A stretch of 64,000 nucleotides of DNA from Desulfonauticus submarinus (lineage in GTDB: Bacteria > Desulfobacterota > Desulfovibrionia > Desulfovibrionales > Desulfonatronovibrionaceae): contig NZ_FNIN01000002.1 of the NCBI RefSeq assembly GCF_900104045.1, positions 248,001-312,000 of the forward strand. Direction: 5' to 3'. The number at the start of each line of letters is the position of its first letter. Position 1 is the first letter of the stretch. The translations under genes were made by a program, and so were the position numbers. Below, in pieces: positions 43,667-52,128 of the stretch. Under the pieces are notes generated by a model. That model was not told the DNA's origin. It was given only the letters and a program-made list of their open reading frames with translations, and searched no databases.

Positions 43667-45793
43667 ATGAAAAAATCTAACACTATCTATTTTTTATTTA
43701 TTTTCTTTTTAACTTATTCTCTAGGGGTGGTTTTGAGGTTATGGGAACTCCCCCTTTGGAATGCTCCTCATTTACATGTAAGTGGAGAACCTATCATGGC
43801 CACCCATGATGCCTATGCCTGGCTTGCTGGAGCAATAGGGACAGGAAACCATTATAATGCTCCCATGTCCACTATTTTATCCCTTTTGCACAATATAACA
43901 GGAATAAATGTAGCTACAATTAATTTTTGGCTTCCTGTTATTGTAGCTCCTTTAGTTTGTTTACCTATTATTTTTATTTGTCAATTGTTTGGAATAATAG
44001 AAGCAAGCCTAGTAGCTGGAACGATTGCTTCTTTAGGTACAGGATATTTTTTACGCACCAGAATGGGTTATGGAGATACAGACATTTTAACTATTTTCCT
44101 TCCACTCGCTTATTGTGCTGGCCTTATTTATTGGCTAAAACCATTTATAAATAATTGGAGAAGAAAAGATTATGAATTTACCCTTATTCTCAAACAACAT
44201 CTTTTAAAAGGTTCTATCTTCACTGGTTTTATCCTTTTATTTTATAACTGGTTTTATCCTAATGCCTACCCTATAGTAATGTATACTTATATTTTTACTA
44301 TATTTCTCAGCTTTCTGCTCACCCCTAAAAAAATTTTCATCAACCTTTTACCTGGCTTTATTATTATCCTAATCATTGGATTTGGGGAGTTAATAGGCCT
44401 ACTTCTAGCATCTATTTTTGTTTACCTTACTTACACAGAAACCAATAACAATAAAAAAACTCTATTCAATCTTGTATTTTTAAGCTGTGCCTTGGGTTTA
44501 CTATTTTATCATAAACACTGGGGAGCTATCTTAAGCCTTATTGATCCTATATTAAATTATGCTAAAATATTTCCTTTTCTTGAAGTAAAAAAATATTCTA
44601 TTAAATTACCTCAAGTATTAGCTAGTATAAGAGAAGCTCAAAATGTTTCTCTTACAATGCTTATTCAGAGAGTAGGCCAAAATCCTTACATTTTTTTCCC
44701 AGGGCTTATCGGCTTTGTCTTAGCTTGTACCCGTTTTCCCCTCTTACTTATTTTCTTACCCCAATTAGGACTATCTATACTGTCTTTTAAACTAGGCAAT
44801 CGATTTACCATGTATGGTCCGCCAATTATTGGCTTAGGGCTTAGTTTAGGGTTAACTTTTATATTAGAAAAAATAAAGATAAAACCTCTTATCTTATATC
44901 TTTTGCTTACATGCTTTGTTATTTATCCTACAATAAATCTTGTTAAAATTTTAAAACCAACTCCTGTTTTACCTCAAGTATACGCTAAATCATTCCTCGA
45001 GATAGATAAAATTGCTAACCCCAAGGCTCAACTTTGGCAGTGGTGGGACTATGGCTATGCTGCCCAATATTATGCTAAAAGAAAAAGTTTTGGAGATGGG
45101 GGAAGACATAACGGTCCGTATCTTTACCCTCTGGCTTTAGCCCACACTACTTCATCTCCTCTTCAAGCAGCCCAAATTATCAAATTCACAGCCCAAGACC
45201 AGCAGGAACAAATTACAGAAATGCAACAAAATGGGACTAATCCGTCAAACCCAGGAGCAAAAATTTTATACTGGCCAATAGACCCTGTACGCAAACTCAA
45301 TCTAATGGGAGCCACCAAGGCACAAACTTTTATTGATAGTTTAAAAGAAAAGACGTTAAACTTTTCTGCTAACATTCCAGAACAATACTTTGTGCTCTCA
45401 TGGGAAAACCTTAATTTAAGTTATTGGATAAGCTATTTTGGCAACTGGAACCTAATTACAGGCCAAGGAGTACATGGAGGATTTAAACGTTTAAAAGGAA
45501 AAATCGATTTAAACCTCTCTAAAGGACTTGTTTCTTTTTCTGGTAAAACTCTTCCTATGATCAAACTTTTAATAATAAAAAAAGATGGTACTAGCATAGA
45601 AAAATCATGGTTACATTCTAAAGGATTATATATTATATATAATGAATATTTACCTCAAGTAATTGCTATGGATAAAACTATTTATAATTCTATGATGGTA
45701 CAAATGCTTTTAAACAATCCCAATAAATTTAAACCACATTTTACATTAGTATTAGATAAATTCCCGTGGGTAAGGGTGTACAAAGTTAACTAA
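43667..45793 (+). CDS. pglB: STT3/PglB-type oligosaccharyltransferase
   Basis: A membrane enzyme of 708 residues from the ATG at 43667. An in-frame ATG at 43655 adds four residues but has no room for an RBS. It transfers a lipid-linked glycan to Asn in periplasmic proteins. About thirteen membrane segments precede a soluble C-terminal domain. The first external loop has the metal Asp in ATHDAYAWLAGA, and the catalytic signature WWDYGYAAQYYAKR begins about residue 460. Bacterial PglB homologues occur in epsilonproteobacteria and Desulfovibrio. No glycosyltransferase or flippase gene is next to it. It is followed by the AMMECR1 gene. Confidence 0.9.
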   Translation: MKKSNTIYFLFIFFLTYSLGVVLRLWELPLWNAPHLHVSGEPIMATHDAYAWLAGAIGTGNHYNAPMSTILSLLHNITGINVATINFWLPVIVAPLVCLPIIFICQLFGIIEASLVAGTIASLGTGYFLRTRMGYGDTDILTIFLPLAYCAGLIYWLKPFINNWRRKDYEFTLILKQHLLKGSIFTGFILLFYNWFYPNAYPIVMYTYIFTIFLSFLLTPKKIFINLLPGFIIILIIGFGELIGLLLASIFVYLTYTETNNNKKTLFNLVFLSCALGLLFYHKHWGAILSLIDPILNYAKIFPFLEVKKYSIKLPQVLASIREAQNVSLTMLIQRVGQNPYIFFPGLIGFVLACTRFPLLLIFLPQLGLSILSFKLGNRFTMYGPPIIGLGLSLGLTFILEKIKIKPLILYLLLTCFVIYPTINLVKILKPTPVLPQVYAKSFLEIDKIANPKAQLWQWWDYGYAAQYYAKRKSFGDGGRHNGPYLYPLALAHTTSSPLQAAQIIKFTAQDQQEQITEMQQNGTNPSNPGAKILYWPIDPVRKLNLMGATKAQTFIDSLKEKTLNFSANIPEQYFVLSWENLNLSYWISYFGNWNLITGQGVHGGFKRLKGKIDLNLSKGLVSFSGKTLPMIKLLIIKKDGTSIEKSWLHSKGLYIIYNEYLPQVIAMDKTIYNSMMVQMLLNNPNKFKPHFTLVLDKFPWVRVYKVN

Positions 45794-45815
45794 TATTAAT
45801 TATATGAGGCATATT

Positions 45816-46367
45816 ATGCAAGAATTCAAACTAAACTTGTCTCCTGAAGAAAAAAAATATCTTAAAGAAATTGCAAAGCTAAGCATTTTAGAAAAATTTA
45901 GCAACAAAAAAACAAATTATCCTAAACCATGCACTGACCAATTAGAAAAACACTTTGGAGCCTTTGTTACCTTGAAAAAAAATGGAAACTTACGAGGATG
46001 TATCGGGCAAATTATTGGACAAAAGCCCCTCTGGAAAACCATTATTGAAATGGCCAAAGCTGCTGCTTTTGAAGATCCAAGATTTCCACCTCTTCAACCT
46101 TCAGAAATAAACGACATCGAGATAGAAATTTCTATTCTAAGTCCTTTTAAAAAAATTAAAAATATCCAAGAAATCAATCCTGGCCAGCATGGCCTTTTTA
46201 TTCAAAAAGGATACTATTCTGGCTTACTTTTACCCCAAGTAGCAACAGAATGGAATTGGGATAAAAAAACTTTCTTAGAACATACCTGCCTAAAGGCAGG
46301 CCTAAATCCTGACTGCTATAAAGACCCAGATACTGATATTTACGTGTTTGAAGCTGTAGTCTTTTAA
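45816..46367 (+). CDS. AMMECR1 domain protein
   Basis: A 183-residue protein from the ATG at 45816, chosen since GAGG at 45806-45809 is six bases upstream; a closer in-frame ATG at 45804 lies before that RBS. Family blocks are FGAFVTLKKNGNLRGCIGQI (the LRGCIG motif), AAAFEDPRFPPLQPSEI and GYYSGLLLPQVATEWNWD. AMMECR1 proteins are conserved in all domains of life; function is unproven, with MEMO1-type enzymes often alongside. It begins 22 bases after the STT3 gene and is probably co-transcribed. Confidence 0.92.
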   Translation: MQEFKLNLSPEEKKYLKEIAKLSILEKFSNKKTNYPKPCTDQLEKHFGAFVTLKKNGNLRGCIGQIIGQKPLWKTIIEMAKAAAFEDPRFPPLQPSEINDIEIEISILSPFKKIKNIQEINPGQHGLFIQKGYYSGLLLPQVATEWNWDKKTFLEHTCLKAGLNPDCYKDPDTDIYVFEAVVF

Positions 46368-46453
46368 ACTTTTAAATTTAAAAATATTACCTAGTCAAAA
46401 GCCTTAAACAGTCTTATCTTAATATAAATCTTAAAAATGTGTAGAGATTTTAA

Positions 46454-48598
46454 ATGATTAGAATTACAGAAATTTTAGATAAAGCAAAACAATATTTGCC
46501 TAACAAAGATATTGCCTTAATCCAAAAAGCATATGTATTCTCAGCTGCTGCGCATGCAGGCCAGATTAGATTAAGCGGCGAACCTTATCTTTCTCATCCA
46601 TTAGAAGTAGCCAATATTTTAACAGATCTTTATTTAGATGGCGCAACAATTGCTGCAGGACTTCTTCATGATACTGTTGAAGATACTCAAACAACCATTG
46701 AAGAAATAAGAGAACAATTTGGAAAGCAAGTGGCCAAAATTGTAAATGGCGTCACTAAAATAAGTAAAATTAACTTTACTTCCAAAGAGGAGGCCCAAGC
46801 TGAAAACATTAGAAAAATGATTTTGGCCATGGCAGATGACATTAGAGTAGTCTTGGTAAAATTAGCTGATAGACTACACAACATGAGAACTTTAGAGCAT
46901 CAAAAAGAAATCAAACAAAGATTAATTGCCCAAGAAACTTTAGAAATATATGCTCCATTAGCAAATAGATTAGGATTATATCGTATAAAAGTAGAATTAG
47001 AAGACCTAAGCTTGCGCTACAGTAAGCCTGATATTTATTTTCAAATTAAAGAAGGAATAAAAAACCTTCAAATAACAGGCACTCAATACATAGAAAAGGT
47101 ATCAGACATATTACAAAATTTACTCAACCAAAATAAAATTCAAGGAAAAGTAAGTGGCAGGATTAAGCATATATACAGCATTTATCATAAAATGGAAACC
47201 CAAAATTTATCTTTAGAACAAGTCTATGATATTATTGCCTTTAGAATTATAGTTAAAAGTGTTAAAGAATGTTATTCTGTATTAGGTCTTGTACACTCTC
47301 TTTGGAAACCTGTTCCTGGTCGCTTTAAAGATTATATCTCTATGCCAAAGGCTAATATGTATCAAAGCTTACATACTACTGTAATTGGACCTGATGAGGA
47401 ACGCATAGAGATACAAATAAGAACAGAGGAAATGCATAGGATTGCTGAATATGGTGTAGCTGCTCACTGGAAATACAAAGAAGATGGGACCAAATTAAAT
47501 GAAAAGGATGTGGAAAAGTTCTCTTGGCTTCGTCAGATATTGGATTGGCAAAAAGAATTAAAAGATCCTAGAGAATTTATGGCTTCTCTACGTTTCGATC
47601 TTTTTCAAGACGAAGTTTATGTATTTACTCCAGCAGGGGAAATCAAAGAACTTCCAGAAGGAGCTACTCCAGTAGATTTTGCTTATCTTATTCATTCTCA
47701 GGTAGGGGATCACTGTGCAGGTGCAAAAGTAAATGGCAAGCTCGTTCCTTTGAATACAAAACTTAAAAATGGCGATGTCGTGGAAATTATAACCGATCCA
47801 CACAGGCATCCTAGCCGAGATTGGCTAAAATTTGTTAAAACCGCAAAAGCTCGCACAAGGATAAAACACTGGATTAGAAATGAAGAAAGAGAAACCAGCA
47901 TTGCCTTAGGGAAAGAGGTCTTAGAAAAAGAAGCGCGCAAGTTAGGATTAAACCTACAAACTCTTATTAAAGAAGAGAAATTACTTGAAGTAGCCCAAGA
48001 ATTTTCTTTTAAAACTGAAGATGACCTATTTTCTGCCGTAGGTTATGCTAAAATAAGGCCTCGTCAAATTCTAAACCGTTTCTTACCTAAAAAAGATACT
48101 CTAGTAGAAAAGAAAGATAAAAAAGAAATCACCTCAGAACAAAAAAAACCTGGTGTACGGATAAAAGGAGTAGGAGATGTTTTAATCCGTTTTGCTAGAT
48201 GCTGTAATCCTGTTCCTGGAGATCCGATTATTGGTTATATCAGCAGGGGCAAAGGCGTAACTATTCATACCTTAGACTGTCCTAATGTTAAAGATATGGA
48301 ACCTGAACGAAAAATAGATGTTTTTTGGGATATTCCTGAAGCTCCTAGCACTTTTCCTGTAAAAATAAAAATAATTTGTGTTAATAAAAGAGGAATGTTA
48401 GCTAAAATTAGCCATACTCTTTTTAAAGAAAATATAGATATTGATTCTGGACAGTTTCGTTCCAATGTAGATGGAAAAACTGAACTTATCTTTACAATCT
48501 TGGTAGAAACAAGCTCCCATCTCTATAAAGCTATTGCAGCATTACAAAAGATCCCTGGCGTACAAGAAGTATTAAGAGTAACCATGGGTAAAAATTAG
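46454..48598 (+). CDS. rel: Bifunctional (p)ppGpp synthetase/hydrolase
   Basis: A 714-residue stringent-response enzyme. The HD hydrolase region is intact (HAGQIRLSGEPYLSHPLEVA; GLLHDTVEDT). The synthetase domain begins near residue 240 and carries PGRFKDYISMPKANMYQSLH with an RFKD motif, the form found in bifunctional Rel/SpoT enzymes. A TGS domain (VYVFTPAGEIKELPEGATPV) follows, and the C-terminus is ACT-like. Because hydrolase and synthetase motifs are both complete, a single Rel is likely the only long RSH in the cell. It stands 86 bases after AMMECR1. Confidence 0.96.
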   Translation: MIRITEILDKAKQYLPNKDIALIQKAYVFSAAAHAGQIRLSGEPYLSHPLEVANILTDLYLDGATIAAGLLHDTVEDTQTTIEEIREQFGKQVAKIVNGVTKISKINFTSKEEAQAENIRKMILAMADDIRVVLVKLADRLHNMRTLEHQKEIKQRLIAQETLEIYAPLANRLGLYRIKVELEDLSLRYSKPDIYFQIKEGIKNLQITGTQYIEKVSDILQNLLNQNKIQGKVSGRIKHIYSIYHKMETQNLSLEQVYDIIAFRIIVKSVKECYSVLGLVHSLWKPVPGRFKDYISMPKANMYQSLHTTVIGPDEERIEIQIRTEEMHRIAEYGVAAHWKYKEDGTKLNEKDVEKFSWLRQILDWQKELKDPREFMASLRFDLFQDEVYVFTPAGEIKELPEGATPVDFAYLIHSQVGDHCAGAKVNGKLVPLNTKLKNGDVVEIITDPHRHPSRDWLKFVKTAKARTRIKHWIRNEERETSIALGKEVLEKEARKLGLNLQTLIKEEKLLEVAQEFSFKTEDDLFSAVGYAKIRPRQILNRFLPKKDTLVEKKDKKEITSEQKKPGVRIKGVGDVLIRFARCCNPVPGDPIIGYISRGKGVTIHTLDCPNVKDMEPERKIDVFWDIPEAPSTFPVKIKIICVNKRGMLAKISHTLFKENIDIDSGQFRSNVDGKTELIFTILVETSSHLYKAIAALQKIPGVQEVLRVTMGKN

Positions 48599-48601
48599 AA
48601 A

Positions 48602-48623
48602 AGAGGGACAAGGTTGTCCCTCT
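48602..48623. terminator. Hairpin between rel and the FKBP gene
   Basis: AGAGGGACA pairs with TGTCCCTCT around AGGT between two convergent genes. The stem is strong (nine pairs), and the minus side is followed by TTTTCT. On the plus side the following bases are pyrimidine-rich, CTATCT. It probably ends both transcripts. Confidence 0.65.
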
Positions 48624-48649
48624 CTATCTACTTGCTATCTTTTAAAAAT

Positions 48650-49075
48650 CTAAGCAGAAACCAACTCTATCTCAAAGACTAAATCTTCTCCAGCCAAAGG
48701 ATGATTGGCATCAATGGTCAATGCATCTTCTTTTACCTCTACAATAAAAGCAGGAAACTCTTGTCCCTCTGGGCTGCGAAGCAAAATCTGTTGCCCTACT
48801 TCACGTGGTATATCTTCAGGTACTGTTTCTAAAGGAATATCTATAATCATATCCTCGCGTTTTGGCCCATAAGCTTGTTCACAAGGAATAGTTATTGTCT
48901 TTTTTTCTCCCACTTCCATCTCAGCAACAGCTTCTTCAAAACCAGGTATTACCTGTTTTTGACCAATAGTAAACGTAAGAGGTTCTCTCCCCTCAGAACT
49001 ATCAAACACTGTGCCGTCTGCCAATTTGCCTGTGTAGTGTACACTTACTTGTGTACCTTCTGCGATCTTACTCAT
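48650..49075 (-). CDS. SlyD-like FKBP peptidyl-prolyl isomerase
   Basis: A 141-residue cytoplasmic chaperone-isomerase. The FKBP part VSVHYTGKLADGTVFDSSEG and FTIGQKQVIPGFEEAVAEM is followed by the insert-in-flap chaperone domain (TIPCEQAYGPKREDMI) and a closing strand NHPLAGEDLVFEIELV. The His/Cys-rich metal tail of E. coli SlyD is missing, as in most short homologues, so nickel handling is not expected. It converges on rel across a hairpin. Confidence 0.92.
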   Translation of the reverse strand: MSKIAEGTQVSVHYTGKLADGTVFDSSEGREPLTFTIGQKQVIPGFEEAVAEMEVGEKKTITIPCEQAYGPKREDMIIDIPLETVPEDIPREVGQQILLRSPEGQEFPAFIVEVKEDALTIDANHPLAGEDLVFEIELVSA

Positions 49076-49115
49076 AAAAACTCCTAATTTTTTAGTTAAT
49101 TTAATCTGAGCGCAT

Positions 49116-49514
49116 TTATTTGCGTCTCTCTCCCTGCCTATTTTTGTTCACTTGAACTCTAGAAACAACCTTTTCAAAATAAATTTGATTATATTCTAAA
49201 TACACAGGCCGCTTCCGAGCCAAGTTCATTTTCATTACCAGTAAGTTTAATTTTTGTAATTGTCGATATTTTTCTTCTCCTTCTTCTAACCCAGAAATTA
49301 ACTCTAAAGTGTTTTGAACTTCTCTACCTTGTTCTATCTCAGGCGGCAAATAACCACTATTTTTCAAAATTTTATAGGCAATTTTTAAATCTTCTGGGAC
49401 ATTTGGCTCATCATCTAAATCAAGAGGTTGCCCTTTCCCTTGAATATCATCAAATACCCCCTTTTTCATTGCCTCTTTTATCTTTTCCTCTGCTATTTGA
49501 GCTAAAATGTCCAT
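49116..49514 (-). CDS. DUF1992 (DnaJC28-like) protein
   Basis: A 132-residue soluble protein. The family consensus is clear: LAQIAEEKIKEAMKKGVFDD, then GKGQPLDLDDEPNVPEDLK, YKILKNSGYLPPEIE and a helical end MNLARKRPVYLEY. The domain occurs alone in bacteria and in human DNAJC28; function is not known. It lies 40 bases upstream of the FKBP gene on the same strand, so a folding-related operon is plausible. Confidence 0.88.
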   Translation of the reverse strand: MDILAQIAEEKIKEAMKKGVFDDIQGKGQPLDLDDEPNVPEDLKIAYKILKNSGYLPPEIEQGREVQNTLELISGLEEGEEKYRQLQKLNLLVMKMNLARKRPVYLEYNQIYFEKVVSRVQVNKNRQGERRK

Positions 49515-49612
49515 CTCTATTTTTGTTGTACTAACAAACTAAAAACAAAAAATCACCTTCAACTTTTCTCAATTTTACATTAAAATTTAATTAACCCAAG
49601 TTTATGACTTCG

Positions 49613-49744
49613 CTAACTTGTTAATATTACAACTTTTCTACAAAGCACGTTCTGAACCAGTTTATGCACAGCCCAAAAGCGAACTTTAGGCGTGTCCCAC
49701 TCTTTGTACAGCAGGAAAGAAACCGTGCCTTCTAGAAACTCCAA
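49613..49744 (-). CDS. Possible small ORF after rtcB
   Basis: Directly after the rtcB stop the same frame stays open and reads LEFLEGTVSFLLYKEWDTPK then VRFWAVHKLVQNVLCRKV before a TAG. A TTG at 49744 could start a 43-residue peptide. Local GC is clearly higher than in the flanking gaps and the residues look protein-like, but no good RBS is visible. It could be a small gene, a lost C-terminal extension of RtcB or a remnant. The plus-strand ctttgta/tacaaag pairing across it also leaves a structured RNA possible. Confidence 0.25.
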   Translation of the reverse strand: MEFLEGTVSFLLYKEWDTPKVRFWAVHKLVQNVLCRKVVILTS

Positions 49745-49756
49745 AAGTTGAGCTCT

Positions 49757-51169
49757 TTAACCTTTTATCACAATCAAAGGCCGTAATCTAGCTACCTTTG
49801 TAGACAAACCTAAATTGTGAGTCACTTCCACTACCCTAGATACATCTTTATATGCAGAAGGAGCCTCTTCAGCAAGTCCCTTATAAGAATGTCCTCTTAC
49901 TACAATTCCTGCTTTATTTAACTTAGAAATCAAATTTTTTCCTGAATAAGTCTTTTTGGCCTGATTTCTACTCATTACTCTTCCAGCGCCATGACAAGTA
50001 GAACCAAAGGAAAGCTTATCACTATTATCGCCCCCTGCTAAAATATAAGAAAACGTTCCCATACTTCCACCAATTAAAACTGGTTGACCTGCCTTTTGAT
50101 ATTTAAAAGGAATAAATTTATTTCTTGGCCCAAAAGATCGTGTAGCTCCTTTACGATGTACATAAAGTTCTTTTAATTTCCCTTTTACTTCATACACTTC
50201 TTTTCTACAAGTATTATGCGAGACATCATAAAGTAGCGCTAAAAAAATACCTTTAAAAAATTTATTAAAAGCACTTCTAACTAAATGAGTAATAATTTGT
50301 CTATTAGCTAAAGCACAATTAATTGCTGCCTGCATTGCGCTAAAATAACGCCTGCCTAATTCTGATTTGATGGGAGCATAAGCTAAATTTTTATCAGGTA
50401 ATGATAGCTTTCTTTTTTGAGTATATTTTACCATCTCTTGCATATATTCTGTTGCTACTTGATGGCCTAACCCTCTAGATCCACAATGAATACTTACTAC
50501 AATTTGATTTAAACTAAGCCCAAAAATCTTTGCCTTTTCTAAATCAAAAATCTCTTCTACTACTTGAACTTCTAAGTAATGATTCCCAGCCCCAAGAGTT
50601 CCCATTTCATATTTTTGACGTTCTTTAGCTTTTTTAGAGACAAAATCTGGATTTGCTTCTTTGGCCACTCCATCATCCTCAATAAATTGCAAGTCTATTT
50701 CTTCTCCAAAACCTTGCTCTATTGCCCATCTTGCCCCACCTACAAGCATTTTATCCACTTCTTTAAAAGATAACTTGATATCACCTTTAGAGCCTACCCC
50801 AGCAGGAACACGTTGAAACAACTCATCAGCCAAATCTTCTTGAATAGGTAATATATCTCTTAAACTTAAAGGCGTTAGAAGCGTTCTCACTCCACAAGCA
50901 ATATCAAACCCTACACCCCCAGCGGAAATAACTCCTTCCTCAGCATCAAAAGCAGCCACGCCTCCTATAGGAAAACCATACCCCGAATGGGTATCAGGCA
51001 TAGCACATACAGGCGAAATTACTCCTGGAAGTTCAGCAATATTAAGAAGTTGTTGGAATACGGTTGACTCTAAAGCATCCAACAGTTTTTTATCTAAAAA
51101 AAGCCTAATATTTACTTTGTTAGAAGATTTTAACTCAAAAATATTATTTTCTATTTCTTTTATCTGCAT
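49757..51169 (-). CDS. rtcB: RNA-splicing ligase RtcB
   Basis: A 470-residue GTP- and Mn-dependent ligase that joins 2',3'-cyclic phosphate or 3'-phosphate RNA ends to 5'-OH ends. The metal-binding Cys is in GGVGFDIACGVRTLL, with further sites GTLGAGNHYLEVQVV, SIHCGSRGLGHQVA, and the guanylylated His in STCHGAGRVMSRNQA. Length is typical (470-485). No archease gene is nearby. It probably repairs broken tRNA or rRNA, since no introns are expected. Confidence 0.95.
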   Translation of the reverse strand: MQIKEIENNIFELKSSNKVNIRLFLDKKLLDALESTVFQQLLNIAELPGVISPVCAMPDTHSGYGFPIGGVAAFDAEEGVISAGGVGFDIACGVRTLLTPLSLRDILPIQEDLADELFQRVPAGVGSKGDIKLSFKEVDKMLVGGARWAIEQGFGEEIDLQFIEDDGVAKEANPDFVSKKAKERQKYEMGTLGAGNHYLEVQVVEEIFDLEKAKIFGLSLNQIVVSIHCGSRGLGHQVATEYMQEMVKYTQKRKLSLPDKNLAYAPIKSELGRRYFSAMQAAINCALANRQIITHLVRSAFNKFFKGIFLALLYDVSHNTCRKEVYEVKGKLKELYVHRKGATRSFGPRNKFIPFKYQKAGQPVLIGGSMGTFSYILAGGDNSDKLSFGSTCHGAGRVMSRNQAKKTYSGKNLISKLNKAGIVVRGHSYKGLAEEAPSAYKDVSRVVEVTHNLGLSTKVARLRPLIVIKG

Positions 51170-51228
51170 AAAAACTACTTATTATAAAAATTTCTTCATA
51201 GATAACTGATAGTGTTTATAAAATAAAA

Positions 51229-52116
51229 TTAATTGTTAGAAGATCTTCTTCTTCGCTCCTCCTGGATGAAATTAAAGAAAAAAACTAAAAAAATAGCTAA
51301 AAATAAAGAACTGACAGCACTAACTAAAATAATCAATTTAGATTTTGGTTTAAAGGGTTTAATTGGCAACAGCGGAGCATCTATAACAAAAAATTGTCTT
51401 TCCAATGCATCTTGAGCTTTTAATTCTGCAATTTGTTTTTCTAAATTAAAATAAGTTAACATTCGTTCTGAAATAAAAGAATCGTTACTATTGATTTTTT
51501 TTATTTTACTAGTCCATTCATCTATGATCTTTTTAATATTTTTTGCTTCCTGTTCAAGTACCTCTATTTGTCTTTGACTCTCACTGATATAATCTTTGCT
51601 AAAATAATCCTTCATTACTGTAAGAACTCTTTTTAGCATCAATTGTGCATCTCTTGGATCCATAGAGTCAAACTCTACCCTAAGCAATCCTGTTTTTCTA
51701 TCTTTACTCACTATAAAAGATAATTTATTTTCTGCAACAGCTTGTTCGACTGTAGGAGGAGTGTTTGTTTTCCAGCTTTTCTTTTGGGAATCCCATAATT
51801 CAGGATATAGGCTAGGAAGTAAATTATATTTAGATATTAAGCTTATTTTTAGCTTATTCGAACGTAAATACTGTTCTACAGCAGGAGACGCTCTAAGAGT
51901 AAACTCTGATTTATACTTTTTGGGCAAAATAAATAAAGAAATTATTGCTGCTAATAAAGTACAAAGCAAGGTAAAAACAATTATAAAGCGCTTATATTTT
52001 AATAAAACAGAGAATAAATCAAATAAGTCTATTTCATCTTCACTATCTACCACTCCAGTTGGATAAACTGGCACATAAACAATTTTTTTATCATCATATT
52101 CTTGAGAACACCCCAT
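51229..52116 (-). CDS. Wzz/chain-length-determinant-like membrane protein
   Basis: A 295-residue inner-membrane protein of the polysaccharide co-polymerase type. Two membrane spans frame a periplasmic coiled coil: residues about 44-70 (RFIIVFTLLCTLLAAIISLF) and 262-285 (LIILVSAVSSLFLAIFLVF). The segment before the second span is Pro-rich (APLLPIKPFKPKSK), a family hallmark, and a long central helix region (EVLEQEAKNIKKIIDEW) is present. It lacks the tyrosine-kinase domain of Wzc. No polysaccharide polymerase gene is adjacent; it starts 12 bases after the MCE gene ends. Confidence 0.85.
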   Translation of the reverse strand: MGCSQEYDDKKIVYVPVYPTGVVDSEDEIDLFDLFSVLLKYKRFIIVFTLLCTLLAAIISLFILPKKYKSEFTLRASPAVEQYLRSNKLKISLISKYNLLPSLYPELWDSQKKSWKTNTPPTVEQAVAENKLSFIVSKDRKTGLLRVEFDSMDPRDAQLMLKRVLTVMKDYFSKDYISESQRQIEVLEQEAKNIKKIIDEWTSKIKKINSNDSFISERMLTYFNLEKQIAELKAQDALERQFFVIDAPLLPIKPFKPKSKLIILVSAVSSLFLAIFLVFFFNFIQEERRRRSSNN

Positions 52117-52128
52117 ATATCCATCCTC

